From Deltaproteobacteria bacterium (GTDB lineage Bacteria > Myxococcota_A > Polyangia > Polyangiales > Polyangiaceae): DNA of 35,602 nucleotides. Under the pieces are notes generated by a model. That model had not been told where the DNA came from, did no database searches, and was given only the letters and a program-made list of their open reading frames with translations. Both the position numbers and the translations under genes were made by a program. Each line of letters starts with the position of its first letter. Position 1 is the first letter of the stretch. Positions 8,706 to 16,219 of the stretch are shown in pieces. The DNA lies in NCBI GenBank assembly GCA_003235365.1, contig QJWJ01000244.1, forward strand, positions 1-35,602, in the 5' to 3' direction.

Positions 8706-10169
8706 ATGTTGCCCAACAAACCGCGCGCGCGCGTTCAATCGCGCTGCCTCCTGAGCCATCACCGCGTCACGGCCCTGAACGCGTTCGGTGCGACCGCTGC
8801 TCTAACAGTGATTCTCGCAGCTTGCAGCAACTCCTCGAAACAGGACGACGAAGCGACCCCGCAAACGAACGACGCCAGCGCAGTTCAGCCGGGCGACGCG
8901 GGTGCAAGGTCGACGCCGAGCGCCGAGCCCCGGGCGTCGGTGGTGGACGGCGAGGGCAACACCGACGAACCGGCTCCTGCCGACACAGGCGACACACGGG
9001 ATGCAGGCGACACGGACGTGGCCGTAGATTCCGGCAGCAGCGTTCCGACGGATCCAAGCGCGGCCACCACGCCCGGACCTGCGTCGACTCCAACCCCGAC
9101 GGGAGCGGGAGGCACCGCGCAGAGCGCGGGCGGCGCGGGAAACGACTTCGGGGGCGCAAAGGGTGGCGGGGGCTCGGGCGGGGCAGCCGTCGATCCGTGC
9201 CCGTCCGTCGCCGACTTCGTGGAGCCGACGAAGTTGTCCGACACCGGGCTTTACAGAGACGTGGGTTCCGGCGCGCTCGCCGAAGGGGTGTACGAGTATC
9301 GCCCCCAGTACCAGTTGTGGACGGACGGTGCGGTAAAGCGACGCTTCGTTTACCTGCCACCATGCACGCAAATTGACACGTCCGACATGAATTTCTGGGA
9401 CTATCCTAGGGGCACCAAGCTGTGGAAGGAATTCGTCCGCGACGATGACCAGGGCAACCCGGTTCGCGTCGAGACTCGCATCATCCAGAAGTACACGGCG
9501 ACCAAATGGTTCATGACAGCATTCATCTGGAACGCCGAGCAAACCGAGGCGTATGCCAGCGCGGACGACGACGAGCAGCTCTACGTGCTGGCAGAGAACG
9601 CCAGCGGCACGGATCACGATGTTCCAGGGCGCGGCGCGTGCGCGGAGTGTCACGGCAACATGTGGGACAAAGTACTCGGTTTCAGCGCCTTGCAGCTATC
9701 GGGTCCGAGTGAGCCCGGCTTCATGACCCTGCGACGTCTGATGGACGAGCAACTGCTGACGTCACCACCGACGCAGGAGTTGAAGCTTCCGGGCAGCCCC
9801 GAACAGGAGCGGGCGGTCGGGTATCTGCACGCCAACTGCGGACACTGTCACAACGAATACGCCAAACAGGCAAACCTGGGCCTGGAATTGTGGGCAAAGG
9901 TCGACGGGGTGCAGAGCTGGACTGACACCACAGCCTACGCATCGACGGTCAACCTCGAGACGCAAACCCCCGATAAACCAGACAACGAGCCCCCCATTCG
10001 CGTCGTGCCGGGCGATCCGGACTCGAGCGCTTTGTATTGGCGCATGATTCAGCCACCGGTGTTCCCCGCGGTGCCCAAAGGCGGAGTCCACATGCCGTTG
10101 ATTGGTACCGAAGTCACTCACGACGAAGGCGTCGCGATGATACGAGCTTGGATTTCGTCGATGCAGTGA
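8706..10169 (+). CDS. SO2930-family diheme c-type cytochrome lipoprotein
   Basis: This 487-residue protein begins with a signal peptide ending in the lipobox LAAC (Cys40). A Ser/Thr/Asp-rich and then very Gly-rich linker runs to about residue 160. The conserved body follows: KLSDTGLYRDVGSGALAEGV, then YRPQYQLWTDGAVKRRFVYL, TKLWKEFVRD and WFMTAFIWNAEQTEA. Two CXXCH heme motifs are present: CAECH (312-316) and CGHCH (378-382, inside LHANCGHCHNE). The protein ends with VPGDPDSSALYWRM and a final IRAWISSMQ helix. This order matches the SO2930/TIGR03806 group of diheme proteins, whose redox partner is not established. The predicted location is the periplasm, anchored by lipid. A TACGCT hexamer ends 9 nt before ATG 8706. 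Confidence 0.85.
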   Translation: MLPNKPRARVQSRCLLSHHRVTALNAFGATAALTVILAACSNSSKQDDEATPQTNDASAVQPGDAGARSTPSAEPRASVVDGEGNTDEPAPADTGDTRDAGDTDVAVDSGSSVPTDPSAATTPGPASTPTPTGAGGTAQSAGGAGNDFGGAKGGGGSGGAAVDPCPSVADFVEPTKLSDTGLYRDVGSGALAEGVYEYRPQYQLWTDGAVKRRFVYLPPCTQIDTSDMNFWDYPRGTKLWKEFVRDDDQGNPVRVETRIIQKYTATKWFMTAFIWNAEQTEAYASADDDEQLYVLAENASGTDHDVPGRGACAECHGNMWDKVLGFSALQLSGPSEPGFMTLRRLMDEQLLTSPPTQELKLPGSPEQERAVGYLHANCGHCHNEYAKQANLGLELWAKVDGVQSWTDTTAYASTVNLETQTPDKPDNEPPIRVVPGDPDSSALYWRMIQPPVFPAVPKGGVHMPLIGTEVTHDEGVAMIRAWISSMQ

Positions 10170-10215
10170 CGAGGCAGCTTCATGTCAGCTCAAACGTGGA
10201 CTTCGTTCAGCACAG

Positions 10216-11706
10216 TCACGATGACTGACCAGTCTGACCGTAGTGCGCCAAGTACCGTTTGAGCCGGAGCTTGCGGCGGGTGTTGTCTGATGTCATGTAG
10301 CGGACAGTCCCGAAGATCGGCCGCTCGGGCCCCCACGGCCGATCGTAACGTCCGAGCACCCAGAAGATGCCACTGATCGAGTTGGGGTCGCGACCGTCGA
10401 GGGCGTAGCGATCGTTGAGTTCGAGCATGACGTCGAGTGCCTCCTCCGCACAGGTCGACCACTCGAGGATCTTCTTGCCCCAGAGCATGCGCAGGTAATT
10501 GTGCATCGCCCCCTCGATGAGCAACTGCCGTTGCGCGGCATTCCACAACTCGTCGTGAGTCTCGGCAGCCTCGAACTGCTGTAGCGAATAGACGTGACGA
10601 CGTGGATCGGAAGCGTGAGCCTCGAGGGTGGCGAGCGCCCAAGGGGGCAGACTCGAGAAGCAGCGAACGTCGGGCTGATGGGCGCAAGCGTTGAAGCCGA
10701 GCTCACGCCAGGTCACCAATTGATCGACGAACGCCTCCGCTGCGGCGCTCATTCCCCAAAACCCAGCACGGCTCCCATTCCTGGTCGCGCCGAGACGCGA
10801 CGGATCCCACCCTTCTTGTTTGGCGACTTCTCCAAACACCTCGGCGGCACCGACGTGGCCGAAATGCAGATAGGGCGAAAGGCCGCTGGCCGCCGCTTCG
10901 TCCGGATGATTGCGCTGCTCGTCGTACGCCGCCAATCGATTGGCAACGAAGCGCCGGCAAACGGCCCTGCCCGCCCGTTGCCCTCCGATGGTGTTCACCC
11001 TGGAAACACTCCGCAAGAACTTCGCCGAGTCCAGCCAGGCCCCATCCAGCGCCTGAGCATCTGAATTGATCAAACCGCGAACGCGCCGCTGCAACCCTTC
11101 GACCTCGCCACACGCATAGCGCGCCAACGGCCGCTCGACGGGCCTGTCGCCGAGTAGATACGGCAGCTCACGCTGCAGGTGCCGACGAAAGGAATGAGCC
11201 GTGGTGAACACTCTTTCTACCGCCCGAAACGGGTACAAGCCGTTGCCATCGATGATCTCCAACGCAACGCCCAAGGCTTCGAGCTGCTCGGCCGCAGCCT
11301 GATTCAGTGCCGGCAGGAAGAACCCGGGGTAGTCGTCTCCCACGACCAGACAGGCTCGGGTTGCCAGGTGCGCCAGCAAGCCGCTGCCTTCTCCCGCGCG
11401 CCGCTCGACGTGCGCGAGATAGCTCACGCCGGCCCGCTGACACTCAGCCCGGTTGTCCCGCATGCCATCGAGGACGAACTGGTGAAGGCGCTCGCTGGCA
11501 AACGGATAGTCCGCGAGCAGGCCTTCGAAGACGAGCAACGGTTTGCGCCACTTTCGACTCGCTTCGACGGCGCGCTGCAATGCGTAGTTCGAACGAGTGC
11601 GGCGCTGCGCCGTCATCCAGTACATCACGTAGTCGCGTGACGGGTCGGGCGCGGCAGTCGTCAAGCGGCGAATCCGGGAAGCGGGAACCATGCGCGGAGT
11701 GGGCAT
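10216..11706 (-). CDS. phr: Class II deoxyribodipyrimidine (CPD) photolyase
   Basis: The 496-residue product is a light-driven FAD enzyme that splits cyclobutane pyrimidine dimers in DNA. Class II hallmarks seen are YVMYWMTAQRRTRSNYALQ near the N-terminus, VVGDDYPGFFLP, IIDGNGLYPFR, LSPYLHFGHVGAAEV, and the C-terminal block ending YDRPWGPERPIFGTVRYM, then SDNTRRKLRLKRYL. The length is normal for the class and no catalytic block is missing. It converges with the diheme cytochrome gene with 46 nt between stops. The 241-nt region upstream holds two strong inverted repeats that might be involved in regulation or in terminating the SDR transcript. ATG 11706 fits the family start; no strong Shine-Dalgarno sequence is visible. 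Confidence 0.95.
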   Translation of the reverse strand: MPTPRMVPASRIRRLTTAAPDPSRDYVMYWMTAQRRTRSNYALQRAVEASRKWRKPLLVFEGLLADYPFASERLHQFVLDGMRDNRAECQRAGVSYLAHVERRAGEGSGLLAHLATRACLVVGDDYPGFFLPALNQAAAEQLEALGVALEIIDGNGLYPFRAVERVFTTAHSFRRHLQRELPYLLGDRPVERPLARYACGEVEGLQRRVRGLINSDAQALDGAWLDSAKFLRSVSRVNTIGGQRAGRAVCRRFVANRLAAYDEQRNHPDEAAASGLSPYLHFGHVGAAEVFGEVAKQEGWDPSRLGATRNGSRAGFWGMSAAAEAFVDQLVTWRELGFNACAHQPDVRCFSSLPPWALATLEAHASDPRRHVYSLQQFEAAETHDELWNAAQRQLLIEGAMHNYLRMLWGKKILEWSTCAEEALDVMLELNDRYALDGRDPNSISGIFWVLGRYDRPWGPERPIFGTVRYMTSDNTRRKLRLKRYLAHYGQTGQSS

Positions 11707-11810
11707 AGTGGAGCTACGGCAGATCCGAAAGCCTTGGTCAGTGACAATAGGCCAGTCCCGCTTCGTCTCGAGCTGCGGGCGTCCAATTCGCTCTGGGGCC
11801 GAAGCACTGA

Positions 11811-11839
11811 GTGAGAGTTCGCGATTCGCGAGCTCTCAC
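11811..11839. repeat. Inverted repeat, 13-nt arms around a 3-nt loop
   Basis: The left arm GTGAGAGTTCGCG (11811-11823) and right arm CGCGAGCTCTCAC (11827-11839) pair at 12 of 13 positions around ATT. It lies between the SDR stop (11948) and the photolyase start (11706), about 105 nt upstream of the latter. No T-run follows on either strand, so it is not a standard intrinsic terminator. It could be an operator, a Rho-type 3' stem or a processing site. Confidence 0.6.
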
Positions 11840-11883
11840 TCGATGTAGCAGAGAATGGAGTCGAGAAAACGACTGCAACAGGA

Positions 11884-11926
11884 GCGTTTTTTCGGACCCT
11901 CACCCAACGGCGGATCGAAAAAACGC
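11884..11926. repeat. Perfect 11-bp inverted repeat with T6/A6 tracts
   Basis: GCGTTTTTTCG (11884-11894) and CGAAAAAACGC (11916-11926) are exact reverse complements separated by 21 nt. It begins 22 nt past the SDR stop on the minus strand. The T and A tracts lie inside the arms rather than after them. This is unlike a normal terminator and could be a protein-binding site or the ends of a small repeat element. Confidence 0.6.
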
Positions 11927-11947
11927 CCGACAATCGTGCTCGCCCAT

Positions 11948-12814
11948 TCAGCGACCAGCCTCAGTCGCGCGCTTCGACCGCAGCGCCAAGCGGCGCACGA
12001 CCAGCGCGTCGAATACGCGATCCGGCAAGCAGCGAGGCAATATCCAACTCGTCAGCCACGAACGAGGGATGGGGTATCGAGTCTTCGGCCGCGGACTGTG
12101 GAGCGCCGCGACAACCGCATCGACGACCTTCGATACGGGCAACGCCGAAGCTTCACGCCCCGCCATTCCCCGTGCCAGCTCTCGAAGCGAGGGGCCGTAG
12201 TCGGTGTCGAAGTAGCGCTCGAGCTGCGCAGCGAACTTCCCGATGATTGGCGTCTTGACCGTGCTCGGCTCGACCACGACGACATCGATTCCGTACAACG
12301 TCAGCTCGCGACGTAGCGCATCGGACATCGCTTCCAGAGCGTGTTTGGACGCCGCGTACGCACCCATGTACGGGTAGGCGATCTTGCCGGCAACCGAGCT
12401 CACGTTCACGACGCGAGACCTGCCGCCGGACACTGCGGCCGCTCGAAGTAGCGGGAAGGCCGCTTGAGTCACCTGCAGCGCGCCGACCACGTTGACGTCG
12501 TAATGACGACGAAAATCGACCGGATCGACGTGCAGCAGCGGCGCAGCCTCGGAGATCCCCGCGTTGTTGATCAACGCCGACAGCGTCGACGTGCGGGTGG
12601 TCACCTCGCGCAACCCCTCAGCGACGGCCTCGGGGTCTGTGACGTCGAGCACCAGGGGCACGAAGCGACTCCCGAGTTCAGCCGTCACCCGCCCCGCATC
12701 CGCGTCCGAACGGACCGTCCCGAATACGCTCCACCCCGTCTCGACGAGCCTGGCCGCGATGCTGCGCCCGATCCCCGTCGATACCCCCGTGATCAAAGCT
12801 GTTGCCGTACTCAT
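11948..12814 (-). CDS. Short-chain dehydrogenase/reductase (SDR)
   Basis: This 288-residue classical SDR is an NAD(P)-dependent oxidoreductase. Visible features are the cofactor motif TGVSTGIG (9-16), NNAG (83-86), the catalytic Ser140 (VNVSS) and the YxxxK pair Tyr153 and Lys157 in GAYAASKHALE. The segment VVVVEPSTVKTPI follows, as in SDRs that resemble retinol or steroid dehydrogenases. The C-terminal extension has RYPIPRSWLTSWILPRCLPD, seen in that group too. The substrate cannot be inferred. Its ATG lies 4 nt after the arsC stop, so the two genes are almost certainly co-transcribed. It is the last gene of the minus-strand run that begins with the SQR-like gene. Two inverted repeats follow its stop. 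Confidence 0.88.
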   Translation of the reverse strand: MSTATALITGVSTGIGRSIAARLVETGWSVFGTVRSDADAGRVTAELGSRFVPLVLDVTDPEAVAEGLREVTTRTSTLSALINNAGISEAAPLLHVDPVDFRRHYDVNVVGALQVTQAAFPLLRAAAVSGGRSRVVNVSSVAGKIAYPYMGAYAASKHALEAMSDALRRELTLYGIDVVVVEPSTVKTPIIGKFAAQLERYFDTDYGPSLRELARGMAGREASALPVSKVVDAVVAALHSPRPKTRYPIPRSWLTSWILPRCLPDRVFDALVVRRLALRSKRATEAGR

Positions 12815-12818
12815 GGGC

Positions 12819-13178
12819 TCACCCGAGCAGCGACAAGACGTTCTCAGGCGGCCGTCCCAAGGCGGCGCGTCGCCCGACGATCACGATGGGTCGTTCCATC
12901 AACTTCGGCGTGCTTTCCATCGCTGCAAAGAGCGCCGCATCGTCGTCGAGCTTGTCCGCCAAACCCAGTTCGGCAAACTCCGGCTCCTTCTTGCGTACGA
13001 ACGCCTTGGCGGGCAGCCCGAGCTTCTTGGCCAAGGCCGAAAGCTCCTCAGCTGTCAGCGGCGCTTTGAGGTATTCGACGACTTGAAGCTCCGACTCGGC
13101 AACGTGTTGCCGCACCAGCGCCAAAGTCTGCCGTGACTTCGTGCAACGCGGGTTGTGGAGGATTCGAACTTTGGGCAT
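12819..13178 (-). CDS. arsC: ArsC-family arsenate reductase (glutaredoxin type)
   Basis: The 119-residue product has the normal ArsC/Spx-fold length. The N-terminal active-site loop is HNPRCTKSR with Cys12, and the three arginines that bind oxyanion in E. coli ArsC (R60, R94, R107) have matches at R62 (FVRKKEP), R96 (ERPIV) and R109 (GRPPENV). It therefore could reduce arsenate using glutathione and glutaredoxin. Small ArsC-like proteins such as YfgD share these features, so the physiological role is open. No ArsR, ArsB or Acr3 gene is nearby, which argues against a dedicated arsenic operon. It starts 30 nt after the DsrE-like stop and ends 4 nt before the SDR. A TATCGT hexamer ends 10 nt before ATG 13178 and might be an internal promoter. 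Confidence 0.85.
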   Translation of the reverse strand: MPKVRILHNPRCTKSRQTLALVRQHVAESELQVVEYLKAPLTAEELSALAKKLGLPAKAFVRKKEPEFAELGLADKLDDDAALFAAMESTPKLMERPIVIVGRRAALGRPPENVLSLLG

Positions 13179-13208
13179 CTCGGGCGAGACGATAGCCCCA
13201 CGGCTCGG

Positions 13209-13679
13209 CTAGGTGAAGACGATTTGGGCGCCAACGCTCAGATCGTAGAAGTCACCGGCCGTAATGACCTCCAGTACCTGGGGCACGAGATCGTCTTTGG
13301 TGCGCTTGAACATCTTCATTGCCAATTCGCACGCGTACAACTGCGCACCAGAGTCGCTGAGGATCTCGAGCATTTCGCGAGGACCGGGGAGGTCGAGTTC
13401 TTGCATGCGACTGAGCATCATCTTCGCGGCGATGTTTTCCATGCCGGGTAAGCCGGCAATCATCGACGGCATGGGGCTCGTAGCATTGCCGACCAAGTTG
13501 ACATGCAAGTGGTCGACCTTCTCTTCGGTAATCACGTCCAGCCCATAGAATGTGAAGAAGATGAACGCCTCGATACCACTCTGCCGCGCCGCGTTGGCCA
13601 GGATCAGTGCTGGGTAAGCGTCGTCCAATCCACCTTTGCTGACAATCAGCGCAATCTTTCTGCTCTCCGTCAAAGACAC
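13209..13679 (-). CDS. DsrE/DsrF-like sulfur-relay family protein
   Basis: The protein has 156 residues and starts at GTG 13679, with GAGGT 5-6 nt upstream as a Shine-Dalgarno sequence. It has the DsrE2-like pattern: IALIVSKGGLDDAYPALILA, then FIFFTFYGLDVI, a Gly/Met/Pro-rich loop (MPSMIAGLPGMENIAAKMM), and one cysteine, Cys117, in QLYACELAMKMF. In characterised relatives this cysteine carries persulfide sulfur. The protein would receive or pass sulfane sulfur in the cytoplasm or at the membrane surface. It sits 28 nt downstream of the DUF1641-DsrC fusion and behind an SQR-like flavoprotein, which fits a sulfur-transfer chain. Confidence 0.85.
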   Translation of the reverse strand: MSLTESRKIALIVSKGGLDDAYPALILANAARQSGIEAFIFFTFYGLDVITEEKVDHLHVNLVGNATSPMPSMIAGLPGMENIAAKMMLSRMQELDLPGPREMLEILSDSGAQLYACELAMKMFKRTKDDLVPQVLEVITAGDFYDLSVGAQIVFT

Positions 13680-13707
13680 TGAAACCTCACAATTCTGCGT
13701 CGTGCGC

Positions 13708-14685
13708 TCAGATACAGCCCACTGGCTTCGGCAGGCCTGCGATCATCGCAGCGCATTTGCCAGGGGCTTTTGGAAACAGGCCGTACACTTCCTTCGTAGA
13801 GAGGCCCGAACCGGTCGTCAGTCGCCGAATGTTGGGCGACATCTTGGTCTTCTCGTATTCCTGGCGCGCGAACTCGACGAGCTGCCAGTGCTTGTCCGTC
13901 AGCTCGACGCCGATCGACGCCGCTAGTCTGGTCGCAAGCTCGGGGGTCCAGTTGCGGTAGTCGACCAAGAACCCCTCAGCAGTCAACTCCACACCATCAA
14001 CCTTCATCGGACTCGAAGGGGCCTGCGCGGCCGGGGCGCTCTGGAACGGGGCGGCAGCCGGCGCAGCGACGACAGCGGCACGGTTTGACCCCACGTCGAC
14101 GGTTCGAATGGCAGCACCGTCGGTCGAACGGGATTCGGGTCGCATTGGACGCGGACTCGTCGTCCCCGATCGCCGCGCGCCAAGCAAACGTTGCAGACTT
14201 TCGCGATGACCGGCTCGTTTGACCCCCTTGCCCAGGCGGCGCAAGGCCTCGACGAGGACAGCCATGCCTTGCTGAGCGTCCGCGTCTCGCGCCGCTTTCG
14301 CCATGCCCACGACTCCCACGGGGGCCATCTTGTCGGCGTCCTCGACCGCACCGCTGACTTCCGCCGCCAATGCCATCACCTCCGGCTGGGTCAAGGCGCG
14401 CAGCGTGTCGAGGATCGTCACCACGTTGCGACCCAGTTCCTCGATGTCTTCAGGGGTGTACCCGCTGACGATGCGGTCGAGCACGTTGAGCAGGCCCTTG
14501 CCGAACGCGAAGTACCCGCGTTCTTCCAATCCGCCCAACTCCGAGCTCAACGCCCCGAGGGCCTGCCGCATGATCGGCGTGAAGTCTTCGAACAGCTCGC
14601 TTCGGCGACGTTCCGCCGCGACCAAGAGCGCGACCTGTTCCGTCAGAGCGTCGACCTTGGCGTTCAAGATTGGATCACTCGTCAT
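13708..14685 (-). CDS. DUF1641-DsrC/TusE fusion protein
   Basis: The product is 325 residues from ATG 14685, which lies 2 nt after the SQR stop and has GGAG just upstream. Residues 1-170 are a DUF1641 region: an N-terminal helix, FTPIMRQALGALSSELGGLE, then SGYTPEDIEELGRNVVTILD and DKMAPVGVVGMAKAARD. DUF1641 proteins are often encoded beside SQR-like and heterodisulfide-reductase-like genes. An Ala/Pro/Ser linker follows, then a DsrC/TusE domain (about 226-325) with EGFLVDYRNWTPE, ELTDKHWQLVEFAR, RRLT and the C-terminal IAGLPKPVGCI. Cys324 is the canonical penultimate cysteine. A second cysteine, Cys311, is 13 residues upstream, whereas classical DsrC has it 11 upstream. The DsrC loop insertion is absent, as in TusE. 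The likely role is carrying sulfur from the SQR-like protein. Confidence 0.88.
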   Translation of the reverse strand: MTSDPILNAKVDALTEQVALLVAAERRRSELFEDFTPIMRQALGALSSELGGLEERGYFAFGKGLLNVLDRIVSGYTPEDIEELGRNVVTILDTLRALTQPEVMALAAEVSGAVEDADKMAPVGVVGMAKAARDADAQQGMAVLVEALRRLGKGVKRAGHRESLQRLLGARRSGTTSPRPMRPESRSTDGAAIRTVDVGSNRAAVVAAPAAAPFQSAPAAQAPSSPMKVDGVELTAEGFLVDYRNWTPELATRLAASIGVELTDKHWQLVEFARQEYEKTKMSPNIRRLTTGSGLSTKEVYGLFPKAPGKCAAMIAGLPKPVGCI

Positions 14686-14687
14686 CG

Positions 14688-15929
14688 TCAGCTCCACTTT
14701 CCAGCCATCGACATACGGTGCTCGATGGGCAACTCGTGACCGGGGAGTAGCTCGTTCCAATAGATCCACTTGAACGCGAGCTTGCCCCAATGATTCATGC
14801 GACTTTCCTCCAGCAACGTGAACGGACCGACGCCGGGCAACGGAAAGCGCCCGGGCAACGGCTCGGTATCGTAGTTGAAGTCGATCAGCATCGCCTTGTC
14901 GAAACCAGTCTCGATGAAACAGTTCGAATGACCGTCAAAGTGTTCACTCGCGGGACGACCATCGACGTAGTCGAGCAGATTGGCCGTCAGCACGTCCGCC
15001 TGAAAGTGCGCCACTGACCCCGCCTTCGAGCTGGGCAAGTTCGTGGCATCGCCCAACACGAAGATGTTCGAGTGCTCGGTCGATTGAAGCGTCTGACGAT
15101 CGGTTGGCACGAAGCCGGAATCGTCACCCAAACCTGACTCGGTGATCGCTTTGCTCCCCACATGCCGGGGCACACTGACGAGCAGATCGTAGTCTTGGCT
15201 TCGCCCGTCATAGGAAGTAATCCGCCTGGCCTTGCCGTCCACGGCCTCGAGAGCAAACTCGGGGATCACTTCGATGCCCTTGCTGTCGAGCAGGCCACCA
15301 AGCAGCGCCGACGCCTTGGGCTTGGTGAACGCTCCCTCGAGCGGCGTTGCGAATACCAATTTCACATCCCCGCGACGCCCGCGCTTGGTGAAGTACGCGT
15401 CCGCCAGAAACAGAAACTCGAGGGGAGCGACCGGGCACTTGATCGGCATTTCTGCGACGTTGACGACCAACCTGCCCCCCTCGAAGGCCGAAAGCCGCCG
15501 CTGTAGTGCACTGGCGCCCTCCAGCGTGTAGAAGTCGAACGCATCGGTTCCCCAGCCGTCCCCGGTCAACCCAGGCGTCTGCTCCGGCGCGATTTCACAA
15601 CCAGTCGCGATGACAAGAACATCGTATGGCAGCACGCACTCAGGTAGCTGCACGCGTTGCGCCTTCGCGTCGACCCCGACGAACCCGGTCTGCAAGTAGT
15701 GCACCGCAGGCGACAAGTACGTGCGCCGCGAACGCACGATCTGACCAGGTTGGTACCCTCCAAATGGCACGAACAACAGCCCGGGCTGATACACGTGGTC
15801 GTCATTGCGGTCGACGATGGTGATGCGCCAGGCGCTGGCGTCCAAACTGCGTGCCAGCTTGTTTGCCATCATCGTGCCGGCCGTACCTGCACCCAGAATG
15901 ACTAGTTCCTTCATCTCTCGAGCTTTCAT
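14688..15929 (-). CDS. Sulfide:quinone oxidoreductase-like FAD protein
   Basis: The predicted protein is about 413 residues from ATG 15929; ATG 15914 (MKELVILG) is an equally reasonable start. An FAD-binding motif, ILGAGTAG, opens the chain, followed by DHVYQPGLLFVPFGGYQPGQ, IATGCEIAPEQTPGL, MPIKCPVAPLEF, and NIFVLGDATNLPSSKAG for the second FAD contact. Three cysteines, C111, C165 and C337, fall where SQR proteins have their catalytic triad of cysteines; the last two are normally the redox pair. It likely oxidises sulfide to polysulfide and passes electrons to quinone at the membrane surface. A flavocytochrome-type or thiol-oxidising role is also possible. It is the first gene of the sulfur run, and the DsrC fusion starts 2 nt after its stop. 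Confidence 0.87.
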   Translation of the reverse strand: MKAREMKELVILGAGTAGTMMANKLARSLDASAWRITIVDRNDDHVYQPGLLFVPFGGYQPGQIVRSRRTYLSPAVHYLQTGFVGVDAKAQRVQLPECVLPYDVLVIATGCEIAPEQTPGLTGDGWGTDAFDFYTLEGASALQRRLSAFEGGRLVVNVAEMPIKCPVAPLEFLFLADAYFTKRGRRGDVKLVFATPLEGAFTKPKASALLGGLLDSKGIEVIPEFALEAVDGKARRITSYDGRSQDYDLLVSVPRHVGSKAITESGLGDDSGFVPTDRQTLQSTEHSNIFVLGDATNLPSSKAGSVAHFQADVLTANLLDYVDGRPASEHFDGHSNCFIETGFDKAMLIDFNYDTEPLPGRFPLPGVGPFTLLEESRMNHWGKLAFKWIYWNELLPGHELPIEHRMSMAGKWS

Positions 15930-16219
15930 TGCGTGGCAAGAACAACACCATCGACGCTGCGGCGAGGACACGACGTCACGTCACGCCCCACCGCACTCGC
16001 GATTGGCGCTCGGCGCGGGATGCTGAAGAGTCATCGCACGTCGAATGCACCGATCGAGTGCACGAACCATGCCGCAGCGCATCGAGCCGGGGAACGCCGC
16101 AGCCGGGCCGCTTCCGGCGCAAGCAATACGCCGTGACCATCGGACCGCGAAAATCTGGCGTTCGCGCCCCTCAGCCGGCGCAGCTTGCGCAGGCAGCGAC
16201 GTCGAATGCAGGAGGCCCG
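15930..16219. other. Intergenic region upstream of the SQR-like gene
   Basis: About 290 nt lie between the SQR-like start and the ABC-F stop, both on the minus strand. A GTG frame extends the SQR gene to 15971 but adds no family-like residues. The region contains GACGTCACGTCACG around 15973-15986 (an overlap of GACGTC and TGACGT half-sites), which may bind a regulator. I see no gene, RNA or clear terminator here. Confidence 0.4.

Noticed and set aside
13161..13170. GTTCGAATCC on the minus strand, like a tRNA T-arm
   Set aside because: It encodes the N-terminal part of ArsC, and no acceptor, D or anticodon stem can be folded around it.
12819..13178. Dedicated arsenic-resistance operon
   Set aside because: Only ArsC is present; there is no ArsR, efflux pump or arsenite methyltransferase nearby, and the neighbours are sulfur genes.
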